The notes below the pieces were generated by a model that made no database searches, had not been told where the DNA came from, and saw only the letters and a list, made by a program, of their open reading frames with translations. Below, piece after piece: positions 45,400 to 54,288 of a DNA stretch of 64,000 nt (positions are counted from its first letter, which is position 1; every line of letters starts with the position of its first letter). Position numbers and translations under genes: made by a program. Source of the DNA: Pseudaminobacter sp040049255 (GTDB taxonomy: Bacteria; Pseudomonadota; Alphaproteobacteria; Rhizobiales; Rhizobiaceae); contig NZ_JBDZDR010000001.1 of NCBI RefSeq assembly GCF_040049255.1, positions 62,001-126,000 on the forward strand. Reading direction: 5' to 3'.

Positions 45400-46743
45400 T
45401 TGACCGCAGTAGGCACTCGCGTCGCCAAACGAGAAAGCCGTGCGGTGCTGGCTGCGCTTTGCTGCGCGCTGCTCGCATCCTGCACCTCGACCAACGATCC
45501 CAACCTCGATTTCAACGCGCCGGGTTTCAATGTCGGGGTCACGCCGGCCGAGGCGGTGGAGGTCGCCGTCGACGGCAATGAAGCAGCGCCGGCCGAAGGC
45601 GCGCAACTCGCAGAAGCCACGCCTGCAGCTGCAGACGCGAACACCGCGCCAGCGATGACGACGGTGATGGACGCCAACGACAAGGAACTGCCCTTGGCGG
45701 TTGCCTACCTGCCTACAGCCAAGCCAGCCAACGGCGCCACCATTTCGCTGCAGGAGGCCGTTGCGGCAGAAGCACAGGCCGAGCGGCTGGCGATTGCTGC
45801 CGCGCAGGCAGCAGAGCCGGCCAAGCCGGCCGCAGCTGCCGAGACCCAGGCGGACGCGACGCCCACCGGCAGCCTGCCCGAGGCAGCCCCTTCCCAGGTG
45901 GTCGCAGCAGCGGAAGCCACTATTGCCCCCAGCCCCGACACAGGCGTGGCGGTGCAGGCCGAATCTTCGGCGGCCAGCACTCCCAAGGCTGCCCAGCCGG
46001 AAGCGCCGAAGAAGAAGGGCTTCTTCACCTCGCTCTTCGGCTCCCCCTCTTCGGCATCGCCCGTCACTCCGACGGCTTCCGGTCGCGGAGCGCCTGGTGT
46101 TTCCGCAAAACCCCTGATCGCAACCGCCGCCCCTGCCAGCAAACCGCTGATAGAGACGGCCGAGCAGCCGCAGGCAAAGCCGATCATCCAGATTGCTGCC
46201 GCTGATCCCTCCGCAAAGCCTGCGGCTCTGGCTTCCATCACCGGCGAATCAGCCCTGCCAGGCGTGCGCCAGAGCGGCCTTTTTGAAATCACCCGAAAGT
46301 CCGGCATAGACGACGACAGCGACGTCGACCTGCACGAGGACGAAGCCGGCACATACCAGCTGGCGTCAGCGGCCGGATTGGCGCGCCTTGCTCCCAACGG
46401 ACTGTTGCGCCAAACCGAAAACGTCGACATTGCCTGCCTCAAGCCGTCCCTGGTGCGCATGCTGAAGGCCATCGAGCAGCGTTACGGCGGCAAGATCATC
46501 GTGACTTCGGGCTACCGCAGCCCCTCTCACAACCGTCGCGCGCGCGGGGCCAAGAACTCGCTGCATATGTATTGCGCGGCCGCCGATATCCAGATCGAAG
46601 GCGTGAGCAAGTGGGAGCTTGCAAACTACGTACGCTCGATGCCCGGCCGCGGCGGCGTGGGCACCTATTGCCACACGGATTCCGTGCATGTGGACGTCGG
46701 CCCTGAGCGCGACTGGAACTGGCGCTGCCGTCGCCGCCAGTGA
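45400..46743 (+). CDS. lipoprotein with C-terminal peptidase M15-type (DUF882/YcbK) domain
   Basis: A 447-residue protein starting at TTG. The signal sequence ends at LLASC (lipobox, residue about 27), so it is likely a lipoprotein. A very long Ala/Pro/Lys-rich, low-complexity linker (about residues 45-300) leads to a C-terminal domain (about 340-440) with the metallopeptidase M15 pattern: SGYRSPSHNRRA, SLHMYCAAADIQI and DSVHVDVG, giving His, Asp and His zinc ligands. Such domains cut peptidoglycan peptides. The linker would let the enzyme span from membrane to cell wall. It is followed by tRNA-Glu genes. Confidence 0.85.
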   Translation: MTAVGTRVAKRESRAVLAALCCALLASCTSTNDPNLDFNAPGFNVGVTPAEAVEVAVDGNEAAPAEGAQLAEATPAAADANTAPAMTTVMDANDKELPLAVAYLPTAKPANGATISLQEAVAAEAQAERLAIAAAQAAEPAKPAAAAETQADATPTGSLPEAAPSQVVAAAEATIAPSPDTGVAVQAESSAASTPKAAQPEAPKKKGFFTSLFGSPSSASPVTPTASGRGAPGVSAKPLIATAAPASKPLIETAEQPQAKPIIQIAAADPSAKPAALASITGESALPGVRQSGLFEITRKSGIDDDSDVDLHEDEAGTYQLASAAGLARLAPNGLLRQTENVDIACLKPSLVRMLKAIEQRYGGKIIVTSGYRSPSHNRRARGAKNSLHMYCAAADIQIEGVSKWELANYVRSMPGRGGVGTYCHTDSVHVDVGPERDWNWRCRRRQ

Positions 46744-46778
46744 CGCGAAAAAAATCTGCTGAAGCTCGCTTTGATGGG

Positions 46779-46807
46779 TTGCCCGCCACCAATTGCCTGT
46801 CTATAAG
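46779..46807 (+). promoter_or_regulatory. promoter of first tRNA-Glu
   Basis: TTGCCC (46779-46784), 17-base spacer, TATAAG (46802-46807), 17 bases before the tRNA. The same arrangement is conserved in the second copy. Confidence 0.75.
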
Positions 46808-46823
46808 GCGCCATCTCCACCGC

Positions 46824-46899
46824 GCGCCCATCGTCTAGCGGTCTAGGACGCCGCCCTTTCACGGCGGAAACACGGGTTCGAGTCCCGTTGGGCGTGCCA
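46824..46899 (+). tRNA. tRNA-Glu (anticodon TTC), copy 1
   Basis: A 76-base cloverleaf with encoded CCA. The acceptor stem is GCGCCCA with TGGGCGT, the anticodon arm CCGCC-CTTTCAC-GGCGG exposes TTC, and the T arm is ACGGG-TTCGAGT-CCCGT. It is identical in sequence to copy 2. Confidence 0.97.
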
Positions 46900-47038
46900 G
46901 TGGTTTTTTCCATAAAAACCTGGCTAACAAGCAGCTTACCGGCGCAGGCTGGCGCAGCGCGTGAGCGGCATGCTTCGCCTCGCGGCGACTTTTCCCGCGA
47001 TCATTGGCCATCAAGAACCTGCCGCGTGATTTGATGGG

Positions 47039-47067
47039 TTGCCCACCGCCGATTGCATGTCTATAAG
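47039..47067 (+). promoter_or_regulatory. promoter of second tRNA-Glu
   Basis: TTGCCC (47039-47044), 17-base spacer, TATAAG (47062-47067), 18 bases before the tRNA. Confidence 0.75.
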
Positions 47068-47084
47068 GCGCCCATCCCTGCCGC

Positions 47085-47160
47085 GCGCCCATCGTCTAGC
47101 GGTCTAGGACGCCGCCCTTTCACGGCGGAAACACGGGTTCGAGTCCCGTTGGGCGTGCCA
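47085..47160 (+). tRNA. tRNA-Glu (anticodon TTC), copy 2
   Basis: The same 76-base cloverleaf as copy 1 with TTC anticodon and encoded CCA. It has its own promoter, so the two genes are probably separate transcripts. Confidence 0.97.
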
Positions 47161-47517
47161 CTCACCTTCAAGAAAATGCGATCTTCCTCGGCGGCCTGGG
47201 CTGCCCGCACACGCTCTGCGCGAATCGCTCGGTTCGGCTCCGCCCTTTCACGAGATACTTAGCCTGCGGCGAACTGGCGGCGAGGTGATCCGCCCACCAG
47301 CCCCACCTGCCCTTTGGAAGAGCAATTGAGTCGCCGCGCTGAGATCGACTTCGGAAGCCGCAGCAGATCAAAGGCGGCTTTCGCGAATCGGAGCAGACCG
47401 TTGCAATCGATTCGATTTTGCGGGACTATATTTCTCTCAGATGTACGTGGGCCTTGACGAGGGAGGCAGTTCATCCGGCCTGAGGGGGCAGCGTTTGGCG
47501 ACTGCAAGGGGACCGGC
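47161..47517. other. intergenic stretch without recognised gene
   Basis: 357 bases between the second tRNA and the small FlbD-like gene. No convincing open frame, RNA gene or strong hairpin is seen. An AAGGGG element at its right end serves the next gene. Confidence 0.6.
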
Positions 47518-47739
47518 ATGTGGATTGCACTAACGGATTTTGACGGCAAACTCGTTTATCTCAACACCAACCATATCGTCGCGATGAGAGAACATGGCCG
47601 AGGCACCATGGTCACCCATGTCATGGGGCAGATCGTGGTGAGCGAAAGCACCGACGCCATCCGCAAGGTGCTTGGGCTTACCGAAACCACGACCCTCGCC
47701 TCTGCACTGGAACGCTGTGGCGTAGCGGGCCGCGCCTAG
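47518..47739 (+). CDS. small protein, weakly FlbD-like
   Basis: A 73-residue cytosolic protein. The first 55 residues (ALTDFDGKLVYLNTNHIVAM, then VTHVMGQIVVSESTDAIRKVL) follow the pattern of the FlbD/YlzI family, in which a short beta-sheet reads 'LNGKxxxLNxxxIxxI ... VxESxxEI'. Function is unknown here; no flagellar genes are near. A ribosome-binding site AAGGGG lies eight bases before the ATG. Confidence that it is translated is fair; the family link is tentative. Confidence 0.6.
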   Translation: MWIALTDFDGKLVYLNTNHIVAMREHGRGTMVTHVMGQIVVSESTDAIRKVLGLTETTTLASALERCGVAGRA

Positions 47740-48003
47740 GTTTCTCTCTCGACAAGCCACGCTTAGAACGCGACGTTTCAGAGATCGTGGGCCGCGCGCG
47801 TTGGTAACTGTGCGCATGCGTATCCTCGCGGCCAGATCGGCCTCGCCGACCCTGGTGGTCGAGCGCGCCCGATGCCCACCTTGTTTCTGGCAGTTTCTCG
47901 GGAGCCGGTCGGAAAGCCCAAGGGCTTCTGGATCAAACCAAAACCGGGCGCGCGACAGATATGCACTGGATCAGGCTTGGCAAGGCGGGCTAAACAGGCC
48001 GCC

Positions 48004-49257
48004 ATGACGAACATCTCCGCACCTCCATCCTACCTGAATTACGACCCCGCCACGCGCCGCCTGCGGCTCGACCCGCATGAGCAGCGTTTCGTGCAAGACC
48101 CTTATGAGGCCTATGCGTGGCTGCATGCCAATGCGCGCAGCTTCTTCTGGGAAGATTTCGGCTTCTGGTGCCTTGCCGGCTACGACGACGTGAATCGCCT
48201 GCTGCGCGATCGCCGCTTCGGCCGCGAAAAGCCTGCGGGCGCGGACGACCAGGGTCTTGCCGGCGACCGCTCGCACCTCAAGGCCTTCGATGCGATCGAG
48301 GCCAACTCGATGCTGGAGCTGGAGCCGCCGGTGCACACGCGCTTGCGCACGCTGGTCAACCGCGCCTTCGTCTCGCGCCAGGTCGAGCGCCTGCGTCCGC
48401 GCGTGGAAGCGCTGGCCAACGAACTGATCGATGGCTTCGAGGCAGGCGGCCAGGTCGACCTCTTGCCGGCCTTTGCCGCGCCGCTGCCGATCACCATCAT
48501 CGCCGAGATGCTGGGCGTGCCGGTGGAAATGGGCCCACAGCTTCTGGCCTGGTCCCACGACATGGTGGCCATGTATATGCACGGGCGCACCCGCGAGACC
48601 GAAGACCGGGCCAATGCCGCTTCGCAGGCGTTTTCCGACTTTCTGCGCGCCTATGTGGCCGAGCGGCGCAAGAACCCCGGCGACGACCTGCTCAGCTTGC
48701 TGATCTCGGCGCAGGAAGACGGCCAGAAACTGACCGAAGACGAACTCGTATCGTCGGCCATACTGCTGCTCAATGCCGGCCATGAGGCGACCGTGCACCA
48801 GACCGGCAATGCCGTGCGCACCATACTGAAGCAGGGCGGCGATCCGCGCCGCTTCTTCACGACGCCGGAAGAAACGGCCGCGACGGTAGAGGAATGCCTG
48901 CGTTTCGATGCGCCGCTGCACATGTTCACGCGCTATGCCTATGGCGAGATCGAGGCCGCGGAGGGCCTGACGCTGAAGCAGGGCCAGCAGGTGGGCCTGC
49001 TGCTTGGCTGCGCCAACCGGGATCCCGAAGCCTATGCCGCACCGCATGAATTCCAGCCCGGCCGCAGCGACCAGAAGAACGTGTCTTTCGGCGCCGGCAT
49101 CCATTTCTGCATCGGCGCGCCGCTGGCGCGACTGGAGATGCAGACCTCGCTGAAGGTGCTGTTCGACAGGCTGCCGCAGATTTCGCTGGCCGAAGAACCC
49201 CTCTACCGCGACAGCTACCATTTCCACGGTTTGGAAAGGCTGACGTGCAGGTGGTAG
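48004..49257 (+). CDS. cytochrome P450
   Basis: A 417-residue soluble bacterial P450 monooxygenase. The heme-binding loop is FGAGIHFCIGAPLAR with Cys369 as the heme thiolate, the I-helix oxygen-activating motif is NAGHEAT (about residues 258-263; the usual Asp/Glu-Thr pair is present), and the ExxR helix is in VEECLRF-. The substrate is unknown and no ferredoxin or reductase gene is adjacent. The ATG at 48004 matches the family; the open frame extends 44 codons upstream without similarity. Confidence 0.93.
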   Translation: MTNISAPPSYLNYDPATRRLRLDPHEQRFVQDPYEAYAWLHANARSFFWEDFGFWCLAGYDDVNRLLRDRRFGREKPAGADDQGLAGDRSHLKAFDAIEANSMLELEPPVHTRLRTLVNRAFVSRQVERLRPRVEALANELIDGFEAGGQVDLLPAFAAPLPITIIAEMLGVPVEMGPQLLAWSHDMVAMYMHGRTRETEDRANAASQAFSDFLRAYVAERRKNPGDDLLSLLISAQEDGQKLTEDELVSSAILLLNAGHEATVHQTGNAVRTILKQGGDPRRFFTTPEETAATVEECLRFDAPLHMFTRYAYGEIEAAEGLTLKQGQQVGLLLGCANRDPEAYAAPHEFQPGRSDQKNVSFGAGIHFCIGAPLARLEMQTSLKVLFDRLPQISLAEEPLYRDSYHFHGLERLTCRW

Positions 49258-49272
49258 GAACGCTCAGGCCGG

Positions 49273-50043
49273 CTATCTGAAAGTCATTTTGACGAAACGA
49301 ATGTCTCCGGTGGCCGACCGATATAGTCTTTCGGTCGCACCGGCCAGCCAGCTGAACGGCTTGCCCAGACTGCGTAGGAGCCGCCGTGGGAACGAGCGGC
49401 GCCTGCGCCGGTTGGGCTGTATGAGGCTTTCGAACTCCTGATCCGGCGTAGGGCTAAACCGCTTTTCCTGGGCGACCAGCGCGGGGATCAGTTGCCAGAT
49501 CTGGCCATCGTCATTCGCCACCGCATCGTGGCCGAACATGAAGTGATCCACCGCCTCCCTCAAGGTCGTGGAACCTGCAAGCAACCTTGCCGCGTAAGCG
49601 CGGCTGACGATGTAGCCCGCCGTGCCGCCGTGGTGGGTGCGCAGCAAATGCAGCGAGCGCCGGCAGGGCGCCCTCGACCCTGATTTGGCCACGCCGATAA
49701 GACCGCCCGAAGTGTCGAGCTTCACCAGCCCGGCCGAACCCGGAACCCAGTCGAGAGCCGAGAGCAGCCCGGGAAGATCGCGGCTCAGGCGCACATCGTC
49801 TTCGAGCACCAGGGCATATTCCTCCTCGGATCGCACCAGCTTCTCCCAGATTTCGCGATGGCTGAGAAAACAGCCGATCTCACCGGGCAGCAGCCCGCTG
49901 CCCGCATAAGGGGTGAGGTCAATCGACGAGCCGTCCGTGGCTGACACGCGCTCGACCTCCAAGCCGAGTGCAGCAAACTGGCGCCGCATATGCTCCAAGC
50001 GGGCAACAGATCTATCAAGGTTGACGAGATAAACTTTCGTCAT
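49273..50043 (-). CDS. glycosyltransferase family 25 protein (LPS/LOS type)
   Basis: A 256-residue protein starting KVYLVNLDRSVARLEHMRRQ, the GT25 N-terminus, with GCFLSHREIWEKLV and the metal-binding VLEDDVRL (DxD-like) motif. Family members add galactose or glucose to lipooligosaccharide. The C-terminal 35 residues are basic. It stands at the end of a minus-strand run (cupin, metY upstream) and converges with the P450 gene 15 bases away. Confidence 0.88.
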   Translation of the reverse strand: MTKVYLVNLDRSVARLEHMRRQFAALGLEVERVSATDGSSIDLTPYAGSGLLPGEIGCFLSHREIWEKLVRSEEEYALVLEDDVRLSRDLPGLLSALDWVPGSAGLVKLDTSGGLIGVAKSGSRAPCRRSLHLLRTHHGGTAGYIVSRAYAARLLAGSTTLREAVDHFMFGHDAVANDDGQIWQLIPALVAQEKRFSPTPDQEFESLIQPNRRRRRSFPRRLLRSLGKPFSWLAGATERLYRSATGDIRFVKMTFR

Positions 50044-50116
50044 TTGCCCACTCTATTCCGGTGGCGGCAAAACTCTTTAGATCAATGCATTTCTGTCAAA
50101 TACCGGGCAACAAAAA

Positions 50117-50464
50117 CTAGAGCCGGATCACATAATCCTTGCGCGTGGTTTCGATCACTTCCCAGCTACCCTTGAAGCCGGGGCGAATGACAAAGCGGTC
50201 GCCTGTCTTCACCGTGCGCGGCTCCCCGCCATCCTCGGTGATGACCGAAACGCCCGAGAGGATGTGGCAGAACTCCCACTCGTCATATTCGATGCGCCAT
50301 TTGCCGGGCGTCGATTCCCAGATGCCGGCGAAAAGACCGCCATCGACATCCTCGATGTTCCAGCTTCGGAACTTCGGGTTGCCAGAAACAAGCCGCCCCT
50401 CGGCCGGGGCGTTCTCCTCCGGCTCGATACCGGCAATGTCCACGGTCAGGAATTTTTCGGTCAC
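50117..50464 (-). CDS. cupin-domain protein
   Basis: A 115-residue single-domain cupin (cupin_3/DUF861 type). Motif 1 reads WRIEYDEWEFCHILSG and motif 2 reads VKTGDRFVIRPGFKGSWEV, as in ureidoglycine aminohydrolase-like and (S)-specific small cupins. A GTG start at 50464 is supported by GGAGGGAG six bases upstream; the frame is open far upstream but unrelated. Its partner or substrate is unknown. Confidence 0.85.
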   Translation of the reverse strand: MTEKFLTVDIAGIEPEENAPAEGRLVSGNPKFRSWNIEDVDGGLFAGIWESTPGKWRIEYDEWEFCHILSGVSVITEDGGEPRTVKTGDRFVIRPGFKGSWEVIETTRKDYVIRL

Positions 50465-50491
50465 GCTGTTCTCCCTCCAGGAAACGGAACC

Positions 50492-50521
50492 GGCCCCGGA
50501 CGGCGAATGCCTTCCGGGGCC
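50492..50521 (-). terminator. GC-rich hairpin between metY and the cupin gene
   Basis: GGCCCCGGA (50492-50500) and TCCGGGGCC (50513-50521) are exact inverted arms with a smaller inner stem, 25 bases past the metY stop. There is no T-run, so it may be a weak terminator or mRNA stabiliser. Confidence 0.5.
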
Positions 50522-50546
50522 CAGGTTCAAATTCGGGCTTGCAGCC

Positions 50547-51830
50547 TCAAGCCTTGGCCAGCGCCTGTTCCAGGTCTGCGATGATGTCGGCGACATCCTC
50601 GATGCCGATCGACAGTCGCACCACGTCCGGGCCGGCGCCAGCGGCAATCTTCTGCTCGTCGGAGAGCTGGCGATGGGTGGTCGAGGCCGGGTGGATGACC
50701 AGCGACTTGGTGTCGCCGATGTTGGCAAGGTGCGAGAACAGTTCAAGCGATTCAACCAGCTTGACGCCCGATTCGTAGCCGCCCTTGAGGCCGAAGGTGA
50801 AGACGGCGCCCGCGCCCTTGGGCGAGTACTTCTGCTGAAGCGCATGGTTCTTGTCCCCCGGCAGGCCCGGATAGGACACCCAGGCGACCTTGTCATGCCT
50901 GGACAGCCACTCGGCTACCTTCAGCGCATTATCGCAGTGGCGCTGCATGCGCAGCGGCAGGGTTTCCAGGCCGGTCTGGATAAGGAAGGCGTTGAACGGC
51001 GAGATCGCCGGGCCGAAGTCGCGCAGGCCCAGAACGCGGTTGGCGATCGCGAAGGCGAAGTTGCCAAACGTCTCGTGCAGGACGAGGCCGCCATATTCCG
51101 GACGCGGCTGCGACAGCATCGGATAGTTGCCCGACTTCGACCAGTCAAAGGTGCCGCCATCGACGATGATGCCGCCCATGGAGTTGCCGTGGCCGCCGAT
51201 GAACTTGGTCAGCGAGTGCACGACGACGTCGGCGCCGTGCTCGATCGGACGCAGCAGATACGGGGTGGCCATGGTGTTGTCGACGATAAGCGGCAGGCCG
51301 TGCTTGCGGGCGATGTTGCCGATCGCCTCGATGTCGACGAACACGCCACCGGGGTTGGCCAGGCTCTCGATGAAGATGGCGCGGGTCTTGTCGTCGATCT
51401 GGCTCTCGAAGGTCGAGACGTCATCGACATCGGCCCAGCGCACTTCCCAGCCGAAATTCTTGAAGGCATGGCCGAACTGGTTGATCGAGCCGCCATAGAG
51501 CTTGCGGGCGGCAACAAAATTTTCGCCCGGCTGCATGATGGTGTGGAACACCAGCAGCTGCGCAGCATGGCCGGAAGCCGTCGCCACCGCCGCCGTGCCG
51601 CCCTCGAGCGCGGCCACGCGCTCCTCAAGCACCGCCTGGGTCGGGTTCATGATGCGCGTGTAGATGTTGCCGAAAGCCTTGAGGCCGAACAGCGAGGCGG
51701 CGTGGTCGACATCATCGAACACATAGGCCGTCGTCTGGTAGATCGGCGTGGCGCGCGCGCCCGTGGCCGGATCGGGCTTGGCGCCGGCATGCACGGCGAG
51801 CGTGTTGAAGCCAGGGGTGCGTTGGGACAT
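50547..51830 (-). CDS. metY: O-acetylhomoserine sulfhydrylase
   Basis: A 427-residue PLP enzyme of the Cys/Met metabolism family that makes homocysteine from O-acetylhomoserine and sulfide (the family can also act as aminocarboxypropyltransferase). The start FNTLAVHAGAKPDPATGARA, IYQTTAYVFDDVDHAASLF (IYQTTAYVF), NPTQAVLEERVAALEGG and the PLP lysine in HSLTKFIGGHGNSMGG are all present. The ATG at 51830 follows GGAGAA. I looked for a SAM riboswitch in the 145-base leader and did not find one. It connects with hom in this window to methionine synthesis. Confidence 0.95.
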   Translation of the reverse strand: MSQRTPGFNTLAVHAGAKPDPATGARATPIYQTTAYVFDDVDHAASLFGLKAFGNIYTRIMNPTQAVLEERVAALEGGTAAVATASGHAAQLLVFHTIMQPGENFVAARKLYGGSINQFGHAFKNFGWEVRWADVDDVSTFESQIDDKTRAIFIESLANPGGVFVDIEAIGNIARKHGLPLIVDNTMATPYLLRPIEHGADVVVHSLTKFIGGHGNSMGGIIVDGGTFDWSKSGNYPMLSQPRPEYGGLVLHETFGNFAFAIANRVLGLRDFGPAISPFNAFLIQTGLETLPLRMQRHCDNALKVAEWLSRHDKVAWVSYPGLPGDKNHALQQKYSPKGAGAVFTFGLKGGYESGVKLVESLELFSHLANIGDTKSLVIHPASTTHRQLSDEQKIAAGAGPDVVRLSIGIEDVADIIADLEQALAKA

Positions 51831-51975
51831 CGTTTTCTCCGAAAAGGGATGCTGAAATTCGTTGCTATTCTTGACGGACCGCCGCCGTGAATGCAAAGAA
51901 CAAAATGCCTCGTCAGACCGGCAATTGAGCCGTTGCGCCGCAAAATGCAGCCGCGGCGGGAATAATTTTACAAAA

Positions 51976-52497
51976 CTAGCGCTCCCTGACACCGAAACTC
52001 TGGAAGCCCGCGCGCATGACCGGTTTCCTCGCCGAAACGACGCCTGAATTGACGCCGTTCCAGCCGATTTCGCCGGCCAGCCGCGCATATTCGATTTTCG
52101 GGCAGCGGTTCATCACGACCTTGATGCCGGCGGCTTCCGCCCGCGCGGCCGCTTCGTCGTGGCGCACGGTCAACTGCGTCCAGATAACCTTGGGTAGCGA
52201 CTCGAGCGCCAGAACCTCGTCGACGATTGCCGGCACCGCCTCGGAGGCGCGGAAGATGTCCACCATGTCGATCGGCACCGGAATGTCGGCCAACCTGGCA
52301 TAGGTCATCTGCCCGAGGATCTCCTTGCCCGCATGCCCCGGATTGACCGGGATGACGGAGTAGCCCTTGGCGAGCAGGTATTTCATCACGAAATAGCTCG
52401 GCCGCACCTCGTTCGCCGAGGCGCCGACCACCGCGATGGTCTTCACCGAGTTCAGGATGCCGGCGATGTAGGAGTTTTCGTAGGCGTCGTGGTTCAT
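51976..52497 (-). CDS. CoA-binding domain protein
   Basis: A 173-residue Rossmann-fold protein of the CoA_binding_2 (YccU-like) family: KTIAVVGASANEVRPSYFVMKYLLAKGY, VIPVNPGHAGKEI, DMVDIFRASEAVPAIVDE and VIWTQLTVRHDEAAARAEAAG. Members bind CoA but are mostly of unknown role. The ATG at 52497 is chosen; another in-frame ATG lies six codons upstream. It sits 43 bases after the enoyl-CoA hydratase gene and before metY. Confidence 0.88.
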   Translation of the reverse strand: MNHDAYENSYIAGILNSVKTIAVVGASANEVRPSYFVMKYLLAKGYSVIPVNPGHAGKEILGQMTYARLADIPVPIDMVDIFRASEAVPAIVDEVLALESLPKVIWTQLTVRHDEAAARAEAAGIKVVMNRCPKIEYARLAGEIGWNGVNSGVVSARKPVMRAGFQSFGVRER

Positions 52498-52540
52498 GTC
52501 TTCATGCGCTTTCAGGACGGACGAGGGCAATCGCGGGAGC

Positions 52541-53359
52541 TTATTCCCCCTTCCACTCCGGCTTGCGTTTTTCGATGAAGGCACCGATACCCTCCTCCGC
52601 ATCGCGCGCCAGCATGTTTTCCACCATCACCCGCGAGGCATAGTCGTAGGCCCCCGAAAGCCCCATCTCGGCCTGCGCATAAAAGGCTTCCTTGCCGATC
52701 TTCAACGTCAGCGGCGATTTGGATGCAATGGTTTGAGCATATTTGCTCACGATCTGGTTCAGGTATTCGGGCGGCACGACGCGATTGACCAGACCGAATT
52801 CCCGCGCGGTCGTGGCGTCGATCGTCTCGCCGGTGAGCAGCATTTCCATCGCCTGCTTGCGCGACACGTTGCGCGATAGCGCGACCATCGGCGTCGAGCA
52901 GAACAGGCCGATATTGACGCCCGGCGTGCAGAAGGTGGCCTCGCTGGAGGCGATTGCAAGATCGCAGCTTGCCACAAGCTGGCAACCGGCCGCAGTCGCC
53001 AGCCCGGCCACCTCAGCGAGGACAGGCTTTGGATGGCGCACGATGGTCTGCATCAGCTGCGCGCAGGCGGCCATGGTGCGCTCGAAGAAGGCCCTGCCCC
53101 CGTCGGCATCGGCGCGATGCGCGGTCATCTCCTTGAGGTCGTGGCCGGCGCAGAACACCTTGCCTTCTGCCGCCAGCACGATCACCCGCACCGCTTCGTC
53201 GTCACGGGCGCGGTCGAATTCGGCCTGGAGCGCGGCCATCGTCGCCATCGACAGTGCATTGGCCGGCGGATTGGACAATGTCAGGCGCAGCACGCCTCCC
53301 CTGGAAATTGCGGTGACCGGCCCTTCGGCGGCGCCTTTCATGGCTACGATTTCTGCCAA
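52541..53359 (-). CDS. enoyl-CoA hydratase/isomerase family protein
   Basis: A 272-residue crotonase-fold protein. Visible are LSNPPANALSM (CoA-binding loop), AGHDLKEM (oxyanion-hole region), KPVLAEVAGLATAAGCQL and the DLAIASSEATF motif, then GLVNRVVP. The active-site residue pattern (NIGLFCSTPMVALSR) matches hydratase-like members of unsettled substrate. I choose a TTG at 53359 because GGAGA lies six bases before it; an ATG six codons later (53341) has no good ribosome-binding site. Confidence 0.88.
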   Translation of the reverse strand: MAEIVAMKGAAEGPVTAISRGGVLRLTLSNPPANALSMATMAALQAEFDRARDDEAVRVIVLAAEGKVFCAGHDLKEMTAHRADADGGRAFFERTMAACAQLMQTIVRHPKPVLAEVAGLATAAGCQLVASCDLAIASSEATFCTPGVNIGLFCSTPMVALSRNVSRKQAMEMLLTGETIDATTAREFGLVNRVVPPEYLNQIVSKYAQTIASKSPLTLKIGKEAFYAQAEMGLSGAYDYASRVMVENMLARDAEEGIGAFIEKRKPEWKGE

Positions 53360-53586
53360 TGTTATTCTCCGGCTCTGTTGCGCACCACGGCACTGCCCAT
53401 GACGGCGGCCGTGACACCTTCGATCAACGCGTGGTCTTCGAATGTTGTATGAGACAGCCACGCATTCAAGCTTGCCGAAGAACTACCACGGCCCGGGTTG
53501 AAGAACAGGGGCCAAACGGGTCTTATGGCCGCGAACTTGCGCAAGTTTCCGTGCGCGCAACGCCGCCGAAGCGGCGGCATTCATGA

Positions 53587-54060
53587 ATGAGGCCGACGAA
53601 ACTCGCTATGCCGACCCAGAACAATCTTACCCCGCACATGACAGCCGCCGAGGCCAACACCCTGCTACGCTCGGTCTATCCGCAGCTCAATGGCGAATTC
53701 GCCGCGTACGAGGCGATCGACGTGTTTCCGGGCGGCTGCACGGTGCGGCTGAACGCCGACGAGCGGCACCTGCGCCCCGGCGGCACGGTTTCCGGGCCTT
53801 CGCTGTTCACGCTCGCCGACATTGGCGGCTATGTCTGCGTACTCACCCATGCCGGTGCGGACGCGCTGTCCGTCACAACCAATCTCAACATAAACTTCAT
53901 GCGCAAGGCCGAGGCCGGGCCGATTCTGGGTCACTGCCGCATCCTGAAGATGGGGAAAAGCCTGATGGTCTTCGACATCGACATCGTCGCCGGGCCGGAT
54001 AGCCACACGGTGGCACACGCCACCGGAACCTATTCGATTCCACCGAAACGGCACGGCTAG
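53587..54060 (+). CDS. PaaI-type hotdog thioesterase
   Basis: About 157 residues of hotdog fold: FPGGCTVRLNADERHLRPGGTVSGPSLFTLADIGGYV (recognisable as RPGGTVSGPSLFTLADIGGY), then the NLNINFMRKAEAGPILGHCRI strand pair. The Asp/Asn positions fit PaaI acyl-CoA thioesterases. The start is uncertain: 53587 or the ATG seven codons later (53608). It is divergent from the enoyl-CoA hydratase gene, suggesting linked acyl-CoA metabolism. Confidence 0.87.
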   Translation: MRPTKLAMPTQNNLTPHMTAAEANTLLRSVYPQLNGEFAAYEAIDVFPGGCTVRLNADERHLRPGGTVSGPSLFTLADIGGYVCVLTHAGADALSVTTNLNINFMRKAEAGPILGHCRILKMGKSLMVFDIDIVAGPDSHTVAHATGTYSIPPKRHG

Positions 54061-54136
54061 GTACGGTAAAATAATACCACAATCGTAAGCCTTTGTTTTC
54101 AAGTCGCTTATTATAGGATTCTCCGGCCACGCCCAC

Positions 54137-54166
54137 TTGACGCGAATATTGAGCTTTGCCTATAAG
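54137..54166 (+). promoter_or_regulatory. sigma70-type promoter of rplM-rpsI
   Basis: TTGACG (54137-54142), 18-base spacer, TATAAG (54161-54166), about 120 bases before the rplM ATG. This is the strongest promoter match I see in the window, as expected for ribosomal proteins. Confidence 0.8.
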
Positions 54167-54288
54167 CCCGTCTGGACCAGCAGCCTTCCAGGCCGCAGTC
54201 CTTGTATTTGGCGGGCGGCCTCGGCCATCCGGCAAACCAAGCAACAAGAAACGCCTTCTCCGGAAGGTCCAGAACGAAAGCAAGATCC

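Larger units (their letters stand above)
46771..47161 (+). repeat. tandem duplication of promoter plus tRNA-Glu
   Basis: Two copies, 46771-46900 and 47031-47161, share TTGATGGGTTGCCC, the -10 region and the whole tRNA, differing at a few bases and one indel in the leader. The 130 bases between the copies are unrelated. Confidence 0.9.

Noticed and set aside
51831..51975. SAM-II riboswitch upstream of metY
   Set aside because: The conserved SAM-II pseudoknot sequences are not present near the ribosome-binding site.
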